DNA of 64,000 nucleotides from Ferruginibacter sp. GTDB taxonomy: Bacteria; Bacteroidota; Bacteroidia; Chitinophagales; Chitinophagaceae. Under the pieces are notes generated by a model. The model was not told the origin of the DNA and did not search any database. It was given only the letters and a program-made list of their open reading frames with translations. Where the stretch lies: contig JAHBTN010000013.1 of NCBI GenBank assembly GCA_019638575.1, positions 48,251 through 112,250 on the forward strand, in the 5' to 3' direction. The position numbers and the translations under genes are program-made. This document shows positions 1-8,329 of the stretch, in pieces. The first letter of the stretch is position 1, and each line of letters opens with the position of its first letter.

Positions 1-427
1 TAATAGTAAAATATTTGCAATTAATTAAACTAATGTTCATCCGGTGTTCACTGTTGTTTAATAAAATAAATTCTGCTTTATTCATCTTAAAACTGGCGCC
101 ATAACCAAGCAGGATAATGTTATTTGAATTTTGAAATTTAAAAAGGCATGCATTTGTTGCATTAAATGCCCCGGCTATGGCTTCAACTACCACATCTTTC
201 TGAAAAATAATAGTCTTATTATTTAATCCTAAAAAAATAAGAGGCCCTGTTTTCCAGTTTGCATTTTGTTTATCTACAATGATGGTATCGTTGGCTGATA
301 GTATTGCATTACTAAGGGCCGTTGTGGCATTAAGTTCATTAAATCCAAAAGTTGAAGCCAATACAGAAGTCGCATCTGCACTATACACAGTTAAAATAAA
401 AGCAAATAGAAAAAAATATTTTTTCAT
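1..427 (-). CDS. Secreted right-handed beta-helix protein, C-terminus outside window
   Basis: The frame is open from an ATG at 427 down to the left edge of the window (142 codons), so only the N-terminal part is seen. It starts with a signal peptide (MKKYFFLFAFILTVYSADA). A segment follows that resembles the start of pectate-lyase-like parallel beta-helix proteins: NATTALSNAILSANDTIIVD, then LIFLGLNNKTIIFQ, then NNIILLGYGASFKMNKAEF. In that family the pattern of short strands separated by Asn-rich turns is typical, and members are usually exported and bind or cleave polysaccharides. No catalytic residue can be judged from this fragment, so substrate and activity are unknown. It is transcribed divergently from the respiratory operon at 850. 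Confidence 0.7.
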   Translation of the reverse strand, partial: MKKYFFLFAFILTVYSADATSVLASTFGFNELNATTALSNAILSANDTIIVDKQNANWKTGPLIFLGLNNKTIIFQKDVVVEAIAGAFNATNACLFKFQNSNNIILLGYGASFKMNKAEFILLNNSEHRMNISLINCKYFTI

Positions 428-698
428 TGGTTAAAAATATTTTCTGTTCAACTAACTATAAAAAAAATATGCCTGAATAATCTTTATGTATCAAGTTTAT
501 AAAGAAACAAATGAAAATTACAGAAATTTTATTCAACAAAAGCAAAAATAATTTAATGATGAAATGTAGTGCTACTGTGTATTTCATGTATACTACAGTT
601 GATGATACAGGTTTATCTGCAAATAGGTTTCAAGAAATTTACATGATGTGTAACTTAAAATATAAATTTCTATTTCTACATATTTAATTTTTGAATGC

Positions 699-718
699 AC
701 TATGACCAACATCATAGT
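699..718. promoter_or_regulatory. Perfect 7-6-7 inverted repeat, likely operator
   Basis: ACTATGA-N6-TCATAGT is a perfect inverted repeat with 7-base arms, the size expected for a dimeric regulator such as a Crp/Fnr-type protein. It lies about 130 bases upstream of the CuA subunit gene and just downstream of an AT-rich stretch ending TAATTTTTG (685-693), which resembles a Bacteroidota -7 element with one extra base. The rest of the 428-849 intergenic region shows no gene. Binding by a redox or NO regulator is inference from the downstream genes. Confidence 0.4.
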
Positions 719-849
719 TTAATTAGCGATTATTTCATAAAATTGAACTACTAATCTTCAGAGGAGCGAATAAGTTCTTACTACACTACTTTAAAAGATT
801 TGCATAACCGTGATTGTTTTATTTCAATAAAGTCAAACACTTTTAATAT

Positions 850-1401
850 ATGCATTATTCAATCTTAGTATTGTTTTTAATTCTTGCTGTTATCAGCATT
901 TCGGTATTTGTGTATGTATTCCTTACATCGAAAAGTAACGATAACCAATCAACAGGTATGGCTAATGCTTTGCAAAAGCGGTTTTGGTTTATACTTATTT
1001 TACTGGTTATACTGTGCATCTTTGCAAGTGTTACAATTCCGAAATCGCCGTATTATCAATTTGCAGATAAACAGCCATCTAAAGTCATTCATGTAGCTGC
1101 ACAGCAATTTAATTTCATTATGTCTAATAATGCCATTGATCCTAAAAGTCCTGTTGGGGATGCATACATAACAGTTGATGCAAATGAGTTGGTTGAATTT
1201 AGGGTTACCAGCCTGGATGTAAACCACGGCTTTGCCATTTATGATCCGGCTTTTAAGTTAATTGCACAAACCCAGGCAATGCCTGGCTATATAAACCGGT
1301 TGCGTTATCAATTTAAAGAACCGGGCTTGTATCATATTTTATGCCTGGAGTATTGTGGTATGGCGCACCAGGTAATGAGATCTTATTTTACTGTTAAATA
1401 A
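850..1401 (+). CDS. CuA-containing subunit II of a heme-copper reductase
   Basis: 183 residues with two N-terminal membrane helices (about 5-25 and 45-62) followed by a periplasmic cupredoxin domain. The CuA ligands are all visible: His126 (VNHGF), Cys165, Glu167, Cys169, His173 and Met176 in CLEYCGMAHQVM. This dinuclear copper centre takes electrons from a soluble donor and passes them to subunit I. The short length and two-helix anchor resemble subunit II of B-family oxidases and CuA-type NO reductases. It is the first gene of an operon: subunit I begins 6 bases after its stop and a SCO-type chaperone, which loads CuA, follows. Whether the final acceptor is O2 or NO depends on subunit I. 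Confidence 0.85.
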   Translation: MHYSILVLFLILAVISISVFVYVFLTSKSNDNQSTGMANALQKRFWFILILLVILCIFASVTIPKSPYYQFADKQPSKVIHVAAQQFNFIMSNNAIDPKSPVGDAYITVDANELVEFRVTSLDVNHGFAIYDPAFKLIAQTQAMPGYINRLRYQFKEPGLYHILCLEYCGMAHQVMRSYFTVK

Positions 1402-1407
1402 AAAGTC

Positions 1408-2850
1408 ATGATAGCATCAAGGCTAAAAAAAATTACATCGTTGTGGGTTGTAATAGTGCTTTTACTGTTTGTGATTAGCATCATCCTAGGTATTCTAATG
1501 CGTCTTAACCAGGGCGATGTTATCCAGTTATCGCCGGTTACATTTTATACTGATATGACGGTGCATGGGCTTACCATGATAAGCATCTGGTATGTTGCCG
1601 GTATGGCCGCAGTAAACTTCATCATGGAACGATATGTGACAACCAGTAAACCAGCCAATATTATTGCACTTGTTTTTACATTAATTGGTGTACTGATGCT
1701 TTGGGCATCTACATTTATTGGGAAGTTTCATGCAGGCTGGACCTTCCTCTATCCTCTTCCGTTTAAAGAAATGTTGAAGGCCTGGGCCACACCGTTGTTC
1801 TTATTCTCCATTGCAGTATTAGGTGTAGGATGGTTAATTTGGTGTGTTAGCCTGATTGCAGGCATGCTAAAAAAATATTCTCTTGCACAAGTGTTTGCAT
1901 GGCAGTATTTCCGTAAAGGCCCAAAAACAGAAACGCCTCCGTTTATTTTAATTTCCATGATTACATTGGTGGGTATTGTAACCTGTTTATTGGCTGCAGT
2001 AATATTATTGGTTTTGTTGTTTGCAGAATATTTTTCAAAAGGGGCATTTGTAAACGATGCCCTCTTGATAAAAAACCTCACATATTTTTTTGGCCATACC
2101 ATTGCCAATGAAATGCTTTACCTGGGACTGGCGGTAATTTATGAACTGTTTGCTGAAATAAGTGGTAAACCAAAATGGAAAACTACCTGGTATGTAGCAT
2201 TAGCCTGGAACTGTACATTGTTTTTTATTTTAACCGCATTTTTCCATCACCTGTATATGGATTTTGTTCAGCCCGAAGGGCTTCAAATATTAGGGCAGCT
2301 TGCCTCCTACCTGGCAAGTTTACCGGCAGCGGGTGTAACCGTCTTTAGCATTGTGGTAGCTATTTACCGTACAAAAATAAATTGGACGTTGGCTAACCTG
2401 TTATTTTTTATTGGTGTAATGGGTTGGGTGGTAGGTGGCTTAGGCGCTGTAATAGATGCCACCATTTCTAATAATTTTGTATTGCACAACACACTTTGGG
2501 TACCGGCACATTTTCATACTTATAATGCCATGGGTAATGTACTTTTTAGCCTTGGCTTTTTTTACTGGTTCTCATTCCAGTTTTCAAATAAAATGGACGA
2601 TAATAAATTATCAGCGCTTAAATTGTTTTTTTTAGTTTTTGGCGGCATCGGTTTTTTAGCTGCCTTTTATATTGGTGGGGCCGATTCTATACCCAGGAGA
2701 TATAGCAATTATCCCGATGAATTTCCATTAGCAAAAACTTTAGCAATTATTGGTGGCAGCTTTGCAACCATTTATTTGATAGGGATACTGCTTTTCTTTG
2801 TAAACATTAGCAAGCGATGTGTAAAAATCTTATTCTCCCGTTCATCCTAA
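1408..2850 (+). CDS. Heme-copper reductase subunit I lacking the active-site Tyr (possible NO reductase)
   Basis: 480-residue polytopic membrane protein of the heme-copper superfamily with about 12-13 hydrophobic segments. The metal-binding histidines are recognisable: His53 (VHGLT) and His370 for the low-spin heme, His368 for the high-spin heme (PAHFH), and His230, His280 and His281 for CuB (GHTIANE and FFHHLY). In oxygen reductases of the A and B families the residue four after the first CuB histidine is a Tyr cross-linked to it (HPxxY); here that position is Asn234, followed by Glu235. Loss of the Tyr is a hallmark of NO-reducing members of the superfamily, some of which carry a CuA subunit. 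Oxygen reduction is therefore doubtful, although the sequence alone does not prove NO reduction. Its 3' end overlaps the SCO-like gene by 34 bases. Confidence 0.8.
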   Translation: MIASRLKKITSLWVVIVLLLFVISIILGILMRLNQGDVIQLSPVTFYTDMTVHGLTMISIWYVAGMAAVNFIMERYVTTSKPANIIALVFTLIGVLMLWASTFIGKFHAGWTFLYPLPFKEMLKAWATPLFLFSIAVLGVGWLIWCVSLIAGMLKKYSLAQVFAWQYFRKGPKTETPPFILISMITLVGIVTCLLAAVILLVLLFAEYFSKGAFVNDALLIKNLTYFFGHTIANEMLYLGLAVIYELFAEISGKPKWKTTWYVALAWNCTLFFILTAFFHHLYMDFVQPEGLQILGQLASYLASLPAAGVTVFSIVVAIYRTKINWTLANLLFFIGVMGWVVGGLGAVIDATISNNFVLHNTLWVPAHFHTYNAMGNVLFSLGFFYWFSFQFSNKMDDNKLSALKLFFLVFGGIGFLAAFYIGGADSIPRRYSNYPDEFPLAKTLAIIGGSFATIYLIGILLFFVNISKRCVKILFSRSS

Positions 2851-3569
2851 TTGCTTTTTGCAAGTTTACTGTTTATTGCCAACCTACTTCAGGCTGGCAG
2901 GAAGAGGTTAATATTTATAAACAAATTTATAATGCTCCTATTACCTTGATAAATGGGGAGCAAACTTCAATTGATAAGTTAGCTGAAAAAAAACCAGTGA
3001 TAATAGCCCTGGTATATACTCGTTGTACAGGGATATGCTCTCCCCTGCTGTTACAATTAAAAGAATCTTTGCAGCTAAATAAAAATAACAATAACTACAC
3101 TGTTTTGGTGGTAAGTTTCGATTCAAGAGATTTGATACCTGATATGCGGCAAATGGCCCACCTGTTTAACCTAAACAATAATTCTCATTGGAACTTTGCC
3201 ATTACGGATAGCATCAACCGGCTAATTTCATCAATAGGCTTTAAACCGGTTTGGAACAACACTATAAAACAATTTGACCATGATGCATTGTTGGTTGGCG
3301 TAAATTCACAGGGGTATATCAGTAAAAAACTTGTAGGCCTGCGAAACGAAAAAGAACTTGAATTAATGATTGGCAGTATCAATAATGTTTATACACCTAC
3401 TTACCGCCTGCCGGGACAAAATACCTTATTCTCTTGTTTCAATTATAATCCAATAACCGGCAAAAACAAGCCAGGTATGGGTTTGCTGCTGATTGCCTTG
3501 CCAGCCATTCTTTCTATACTTCTCTTAGTGGTAATCAATAAATTTGTACATAGAAAGGAAGAAGTATAA
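2817..3569 (+). CDS. SCO1/SenC-type copper chaperone
   Basis: 250 residues: hydrophobic signal or anchor at the N-terminus, a thioredoxin-like fold, and a C-terminal membrane helix (about 225-243). The copper-binding residues of the family are present: Cys70 and Cys74 in TRCTGICS and His155 in FDHDALLVG. SCO proteins deliver copper to, or reduce, the CuA centre of subunit II, which fits the two upstream genes. The chosen ATG overlaps the end of subunit I by 34 bases, and a start further downstream would remove the signal segment. The C-terminal helix after the thioredoxin fold is less common; many SCO proteins have only the N-terminal anchor. Confidence 0.85.
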   Translation: MCKNLILPFILIAFCKFTVYCQPTSGWQEEVNIYKQIYNAPITLINGEQTSIDKLAEKKPVIIALVYTRCTGICSPLLLQLKESLQLNKNNNNYTVLVVSFDSRDLIPDMRQMAHLFNLNNNSHWNFAITDSINRLISSIGFKPVWNNTIKQFDHDALLVGVNSQGYISKKLVGLRNEKELELMIGSINNVYTPTYRLPGQNTLFSCFNYNPITGKNKPGMGLLLIALPAILSILLLVVINKFVHRKEEV

Positions 3570-3756
3570 ATTATAAATTGATTGATGTTATTACTTGTAT
3601 GCAGTTTTTTTTGTGGAAGTATATCAACGCCTGTTGATAAACTTATAATCCTAAGTTTTATTTTTTGTTTGTAACTTGAAAACTGAAATTAAAAACATAG
3701 AGCAATTGCTTTTATCACAATCTTTAACCTGCACTTTCAATTCGTTAATATAAACC

Positions 3757-4863
3757 ATGCGATTATTTATTTTGACAGTACTACTTTCATTTTCTTTTAA
3801 TGTTATTGGACAAGCATCTTTAAAACAGGTAGATTACCTGCTTGATTCAATTTTTGTTAAAGACCAGCCGGGCATTGCTGTGGCAATTGTAAAAGATGGT
3901 AAAACAATTTTTTCTAAGGGTTACGGTATTACCAACACAATAACAAAAACTAAATTAACAGCAGCCACTAATTTTAATATTGCTTCATTAACCAAACAGT
4001 TTACTGCCGCAGGTATTTTATACCTGCAGGAAAAAGGGATGCTGGATATTAACCAACACATCAGCCAATATTTCCCTGATATGAACAAACAGGTTGCAGA
4101 AAAAGTAACATTGAAACAATTGCTAACACACAGTTCGGGCATTATAAACCATTATGATTTTGTACAGGTAGAAAAAGGAAAGCATGGTTATGCAAAACAA
4201 GTGTATGATGCTATCAAAGATAAAGACAGTTTATATTTTACTCCCGGCAGTTCATTAAGATATAGCAATACGGCTTATTGCCTGGCAGGGCTTGTCATTG
4301 AAAAAATAAGTGGTAAAACATATAATACATTCATGAAGCAAACATTCTTTTCTCCACTTAAAATGAATAACAGTACTGTTTGGAACGAGAAAGAGAAGAT
4401 TTTTGAAGCAGCCACAGGATATGATAAAGACAATGCTACCGGGCAATTTATAAAATCGCAGGCCGAGGAACATGTGTTTTTTTCAACAGAAGGCGATGGC
4501 GCCATTTATACATCTGTTGATGATTATGTGAAGTGGTTTAAAGGCCTGCAAAAGGCTTCAATATTAAACAAAAAAGATATCGCTCTTACACGCTCAATTC
4601 AAAATAAAATTCCCCGCCATAACGGAATGGGCTATGGTTACGGCTGGTTTGTAAATAACCGGCAGCAACCTGCTTACATTTACCATAGCGGCGGTAATGG
4701 AGGTTTCAGAACATATAGTTTTTCAATTCCAGGGCTTGATTATCTTGTTGTGATATTTGCAAACAGAAGCGATATCAATATTGAAAATATTGTTATACAG
4801 ATAAACCAAATCCTTTTTCCTAAATTACCGGCATTGATTCCTATAGAACAATTAACTTCCTGA
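3757..4863 (+). CDS. Secreted serine hydrolase, class C beta-lactamase/penicillin-binding family
   Basis: 368 residues with a signal peptide ending near NVIGQA. The three family motifs are in order: Ser77-x-x-Lys80 (ASLTK) with the nucleophile, Tyr169-Ser170-Asn171 (RYSNTAY), and His310-Ser-Gly-Gly in place of the KTG triad. Family members include AmpC-type beta-lactamases, D-Ala-D-Ala carboxypeptidases and esterases. The HSG triad and FSxPGL-like C-terminus are typical of the large group annotated only as serine hydrolases, so a peptidase or esterase acting in the periplasm is more likely than drug resistance. It is a monocistronic gene, convergent with the TlpA-like gene at 4994. Confidence 0.85.
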   Translation: MRLFILTVLLSFSFNVIGQASLKQVDYLLDSIFVKDQPGIAVAIVKDGKTIFSKGYGITNTITKTKLTAATNFNIASLTKQFTAAGILYLQEKGMLDINQHISQYFPDMNKQVAEKVTLKQLLTHSSGIINHYDFVQVEKGKHGYAKQVYDAIKDKDSLYFTPGSSLRYSNTAYCLAGLVIEKISGKTYNTFMKQTFFSPLKMNNSTVWNEKEKIFEAATGYDKDNATGQFIKSQAEEHVFFSTEGDGAIYTSVDDYVKWFKGLQKASILNKKDIALTRSIQNKIPRHNGMGYGYGWFVNNRQQPAYIYHSGGNGGFRTYSFSIPGLDYLVVIFANRSDINIENIVIQINQILFPKLPALIPIEQLTS

Positions 4864-4993
4864 TAAAAGTTACATTCTTGTTTTGATGAAATATTTTTTT
4901 CATTCGCTGCAGCACATTGCTAATAGGAAGTTGATTGCACTTATGTATTTGTTAAGTGTATCACGAATCAATCCTATTATGAATTGAATTTTC

Positions 4994-6166
4994 TTATTGT
5001 ACTTTTTTATCAAAAATAGTAGCCAGCATTTTATCCAATGCTTCTTCTTCAGCAATACCCACACTGCGCCAAATAATTTTCCCTTTTTTATCTACCAATA
5101 CTTTGGTAGGATAAGCGCCTACATTGTAAGCATTTGTCAAATCCAACTTTTCGGCCATTTCATTATTTAATAACTGAGGCCAGGGCAAGCCATCGGTATC
5201 AACCGCTTTTTTCCATGAAGCTTTGTTTTTATCCAGTGATGAACCTGTTTCCTGGGCAATGCCCACAATTTCAAAACCCTTGCTTTTGTATTGGGCATAC
5301 AGCTCTTTTAAATGCGGATTGCTCATGCGGCATGGCTTGCACCAGCTACCCCAAAAATCAAGCAACACATATTTTCCACGCAGGTTAAGGGTGTTTAAAT
5401 TTTCACCCGCCAATGTACGGCCTTCAAAATCCATCATCATTACACCGGGGCCTGCTTCTTTCGTTTTTTGAATAAAGGCATTTATTTTTTCTCCGATGGC
5501 CGATTGCTTCAACTCCGGCGTAAAAGCGGCAAAAATATTTTCGGCTTCTGTGGGTTGCAGCGAGCGAATGTTTTGAAACATTTTATTAAGCGCCACAGCG
5601 CTATTGATATGGGTTGTAAAATAATTCTTTTCGGCTCTTCTTATTTCTGTACTCAGTGATTTGTATTCCTTATTTTTTTGAGCTGCACCCGTACTGTCGC
5701 CGGATTGAAGCAGTGCATATTCTGCAAACTTTAGTTGATGTTGTTTGCTAAGCAATGGAGTGGTTATTAAACGAAACTGCTCATTCTCCTTTTCATACTT
5801 TCCGCCTTTTACCTCCGCTTTCCAAATGGCCATAGCATCGGCACTAAATTCAATTTGGTCGCCGGGGACTATAAAGAGTAAAAGCTCCGGTGCATTATAG
5901 TAAAATTTTCGTACGGTATCCCTAATGCTGTTTTTAGTAAAGCGATAGGGACGAATTTCAATTTCCTGTGCTTCGCTAATGTTCAGCTTTAGTTCAAAAT
6001 TTCCATCCTGCGTTGCTACTCTTTCGTAAGCCTTTTTATCTGCTTTGTAATAAGCAAATATGAGTGGTTGGCCATCCAGGTTTTGAACAGTTCCTTTTAT
6101 TAAAACATCCTGTGCCAATACCCCATTTGCAATGAAGGTCAATAATGCTACTATTAATATTTTCAT
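4994..6166 (-). CDS. TlpA/ResA-like periplasmic thioredoxin with N-terminal DUF4369-like domain
   Basis: 390 residues. A signal peptide (cut after about residue 18) is followed by a beta-rich DUF4369-type domain (about 20-120), a helical linker, and a C-terminal thioredoxin fold. The redox motif is Trp275-Cys276-Lys-Pro-Cys279 and the cis-proline loop is at AYPTKV. Such proteins reduce disulphides in the periplasm, for example in cytochrome c maturation or in keeping secreted enzymes and receptors active. It is the last gene of the minus-strand sigma/FecR/SusCD/DPP-IV group, 29 bases after the peptidase, and probably shares its transcript. A role in thiol handling of imported peptides is inference. 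Confidence 0.85.
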   Translation of the reverse strand: MKILIVALLTFIANGVLAQDVLIKGTVQNLDGQPLIFAYYKADKKAYERVATQDGNFELKLNISEAQEIEIRPYRFTKNSIRDTVRKFYYNAPELLLFIVPGDQIEFSADAMAIWKAEVKGGKYEKENEQFRLITTPLLSKQHQLKFAEYALLQSGDSTGAAQKNKEYKSLSTEIRRAEKNYFTTHINSAVALNKMFQNIRSLQPTEAENIFAAFTPELKQSAIGEKINAFIQKTKEAGPGVMMMDFEGRTLAGENLNTLNLRGKYVLLDFWGSWCKPCRMSNPHLKELYAQYKSKGFEIVGIAQETGSSLDKNKASWKKAVDTDGLPWPQLLNNEMAEKLDLTNAYNVGAYPTKVLVDKKGKIIWRSVGIAEEEALDKMLATIFDKKVQ

Positions 6167-6195
6167 TTTGCTTAAGTAGAATAAATGTTTGACAA

Positions 6196-8316
6196 CTAAT
6201 TTTTATTTAAAAGAAATCTATTCAAAAAACTTTTTCTTGTAAGCACCGTGTAGCGGGTTTTAGAACCAAGCCATCCATGTCTTTGCCCGGGATAAACCAT
6301 TAGTTCAAATAGCTTATTTAATTTTTGAAGTGTATCAGCTAACTGGTAGGTGTTTTGAATATGCACATTATCATCCATAGTGCCGTGCTGCAGCAGCAAC
6401 ATGGCCGGCCCATAGTTTTGATAATTGTCTGCATGTGTAAGTACCGAACCAAACTTGTATCCTTCGGGATTGTCTTTAGGCTTATCCATGTAGCGTTCGG
6501 TATAATGTGAATCGTACAATGACCAATCGGTAACAGGATAATTTGAAATGCCGTAATTAAAATATTTTGCGCCGTAAGTAAGCGCCATAGCCGTTAAATA
6601 ACCGCCATAGCTACCTCCAGTAATTAAAATTTTTGAAGTATCTACATACGGATTTTGGCGCAGCCATTTTACCCAGGCTATGTAATCATGCATTTCCCAT
6701 TTGCCCAAATTGCGATGCAAAAAATTTAATCCCTCCTTGCCCAAATCGCCGGAGCCACGGTGGGCAAAGCCTACCTGTATTACGGGCTGGGCATCTTCTT
6801 CCTGCAAGCTGTTGATCCATTCATCGCTTACCGCCTGGTAATTGGGGCCACCATATATATTGATAACAACAGGATATTTTTTTCCTTTTTCTACATTTAG
6901 TGGCCATACTATTCGCCCGGGTAATTCAAAACCATCATCTGTTTTTAACCAAACAATTTCTCTTCGCTCCAATTTGCTGCTGTTGTAAGCACTGCCTTTG
7001 GAGTCGGCAATATCCTGTTGCTTACCCGTTTTTAAATCAACCAGCGCAATGCGTGAGGGAGTTAATGAATTTGAATAGGTAGTTAAGAGATAACGGCTAT
7101 TGGGCGATAGCAATGTTTTGGTATGCGAAAAATCTCCAAAGGTCAATCGCTTTTGATGGGTGCCATCCAGCCGCACGGCATACAAATCTGTCCGGGTAGA
7201 GTACTCTGCATTGGAAGTAAAATAAACCGTTTTTGTTTTTTCATCTACCCTTTCAATTTCTGTACGCCAGTTTTTGCCCGATGTTATTTTTTTTATCAAC
7301 CTGCCATCTGCAGCATGATAATAAATTTGTTCCCAGCCGTCAAAATCTCTTATCATTAAAAAACCATTTTTCATCCATTTAAAACGGTTTATCCAATTGA
7401 TCCAGGTGGGTTGCTCCTCATTGTAAATTTCTTTTTTTGCACCGGTAATTAAATCAATATCATAGAGCTTAAGATTGTTTTGCTCACGGGGCATCCATTG
7501 TATCAATACACTTGCTCCATCGGGCCTCCAAATGGGTGTGCCAAAATATTGATCCTCTTTTGGATTGAAATTTGCCCATACCACGTTCTCCTTTGCAAGC
7601 GATGCAATGCCTACACTCACTTCGGGATTAGGATCACCGGCTTTGGGGTAGCGGGTGTATTCTGTAAATCCATGCTGACCGGTGGAATTGTACAATGGAA
7701 AAACAGGAACCTTACTTTCATCAAACCGATAAAAAGCAATTTGCCTGCTATCCGGCGACCACCAAAAGGCACGGTAATCGCTGCTGCGGCCCAGTATTTC
7801 TTCATAGTAAACCCAGGAAGCATAGCCATTCAATAGGGTTTCGGCGCCATCGTTTGTAAAGCGGATTTCTTTTCCCGTTTCCATTTCTATGGCATATAGA
7901 TCATTGTTTCTTAAAAAGGCAATCCATTTTTTATCGGGAAAGAGGAGCGGTAGTTTTTCTTCGGCTTCGGTATGAGTGATTTGTTTTTTATCGGTACCTG
8001 CTACCCAAAAAACATCTCCGTTTTTTATTTCGGCTTTACCGGTTTTTGAAACAGATGGCGCATCAACTAATTTTTCTGCACCTGTGAAGGGATTTACACA
8101 ATAACGCTCTTCTACTTTCTTTTCCCGGTTGTAGCGTATAACGATGTAATGTTCATCATCGGCCCAGGCCGTAATGCGGGGCAATGGCTTTATTAAAGTA
8201 GTATCGCTAAACAGCTGGGCATAAGCCGGGGCCATTAAAAAAAATAGTATTAAGCTCCCACACAGTTGTTTGGCTGTGTGAGAACCTAATACCATCTTCC
8301 ATTTATTTATCTTCAT
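6196..8316 (-). CDS. Dipeptidyl peptidase IV-like serine peptidase (S9B)
   Basis: 706 residues with a signal peptide, an eight-bladed-propeller-type N-terminal region (about 35-460) and a C-terminal alpha/beta hydrolase. The catalytic triad is Ser569 (GGSYGGY), Asp648/649 (HGTMDDNVH) and His680 (GQRHGW), with the same spacings as mammalian DPP-IV. The substrate N-terminus-binding double Glu is visible in WVYYEEILGR. This predicts removal of X-Pro or X-Ala dipeptides (or tripeptides) from peptide N-termini in the periplasm. It lies 13 bases downstream of susD, so it probably trims peptides taken up by the adjacent SusCD system. Confidence 0.9.
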   Translation of the reverse strand: MKINKWKMVLGSHTAKQLCGSLILFFLMAPAYAQLFSDTTLIKPLPRITAWADDEHYIVIRYNREKKVEERYCVNPFTGAEKLVDAPSVSKTGKAEIKNGDVFWVAGTDKKQITHTEAEEKLPLLFPDKKWIAFLRNNDLYAIEMETGKEIRFTNDGAETLLNGYASWVYYEEILGRSSDYRAFWWSPDSRQIAFYRFDESKVPVFPLYNSTGQHGFTEYTRYPKAGDPNPEVSVGIASLAKENVVWANFNPKEDQYFGTPIWRPDGASVLIQWMPREQNNLKLYDIDLITGAKKEIYNEEQPTWINWINRFKWMKNGFLMIRDFDGWEQIYYHAADGRLIKKITSGKNWRTEIERVDEKTKTVYFTSNAEYSTRTDLYAVRLDGTHQKRLTFGDFSHTKTLLSPNSRYLLTTYSNSLTPSRIALVDLKTGKQQDIADSKGSAYNSSKLERREIVWLKTDDGFELPGRIVWPLNVEKGKKYPVVINIYGGPNYQAVSDEWINSLQEEDAQPVIQVGFAHRGSGDLGKEGLNFLHRNLGKWEMHDYIAWVKWLRQNPYVDTSKILITGGSYGGYLTAMALTYGAKYFNYGISNYPVTDWSLYDSHYTERYMDKPKDNPEGYKFGSVLTHADNYQNYGPAMLLLQHGTMDDNVHIQNTYQLADTLQKLNKLFELMVYPGQRHGWLGSKTRYTVLTRKSFLNRFLLNKN

Positions 8317-8329
8317 TAAATAAAATCTT

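Noticed and set aside
1408-2850. Standard cytochrome c oxidase subunit I
   Set aside because: The cross-linked Tyr position carries Asn234, so calling it an oxygen reductase would overstate the evidence.
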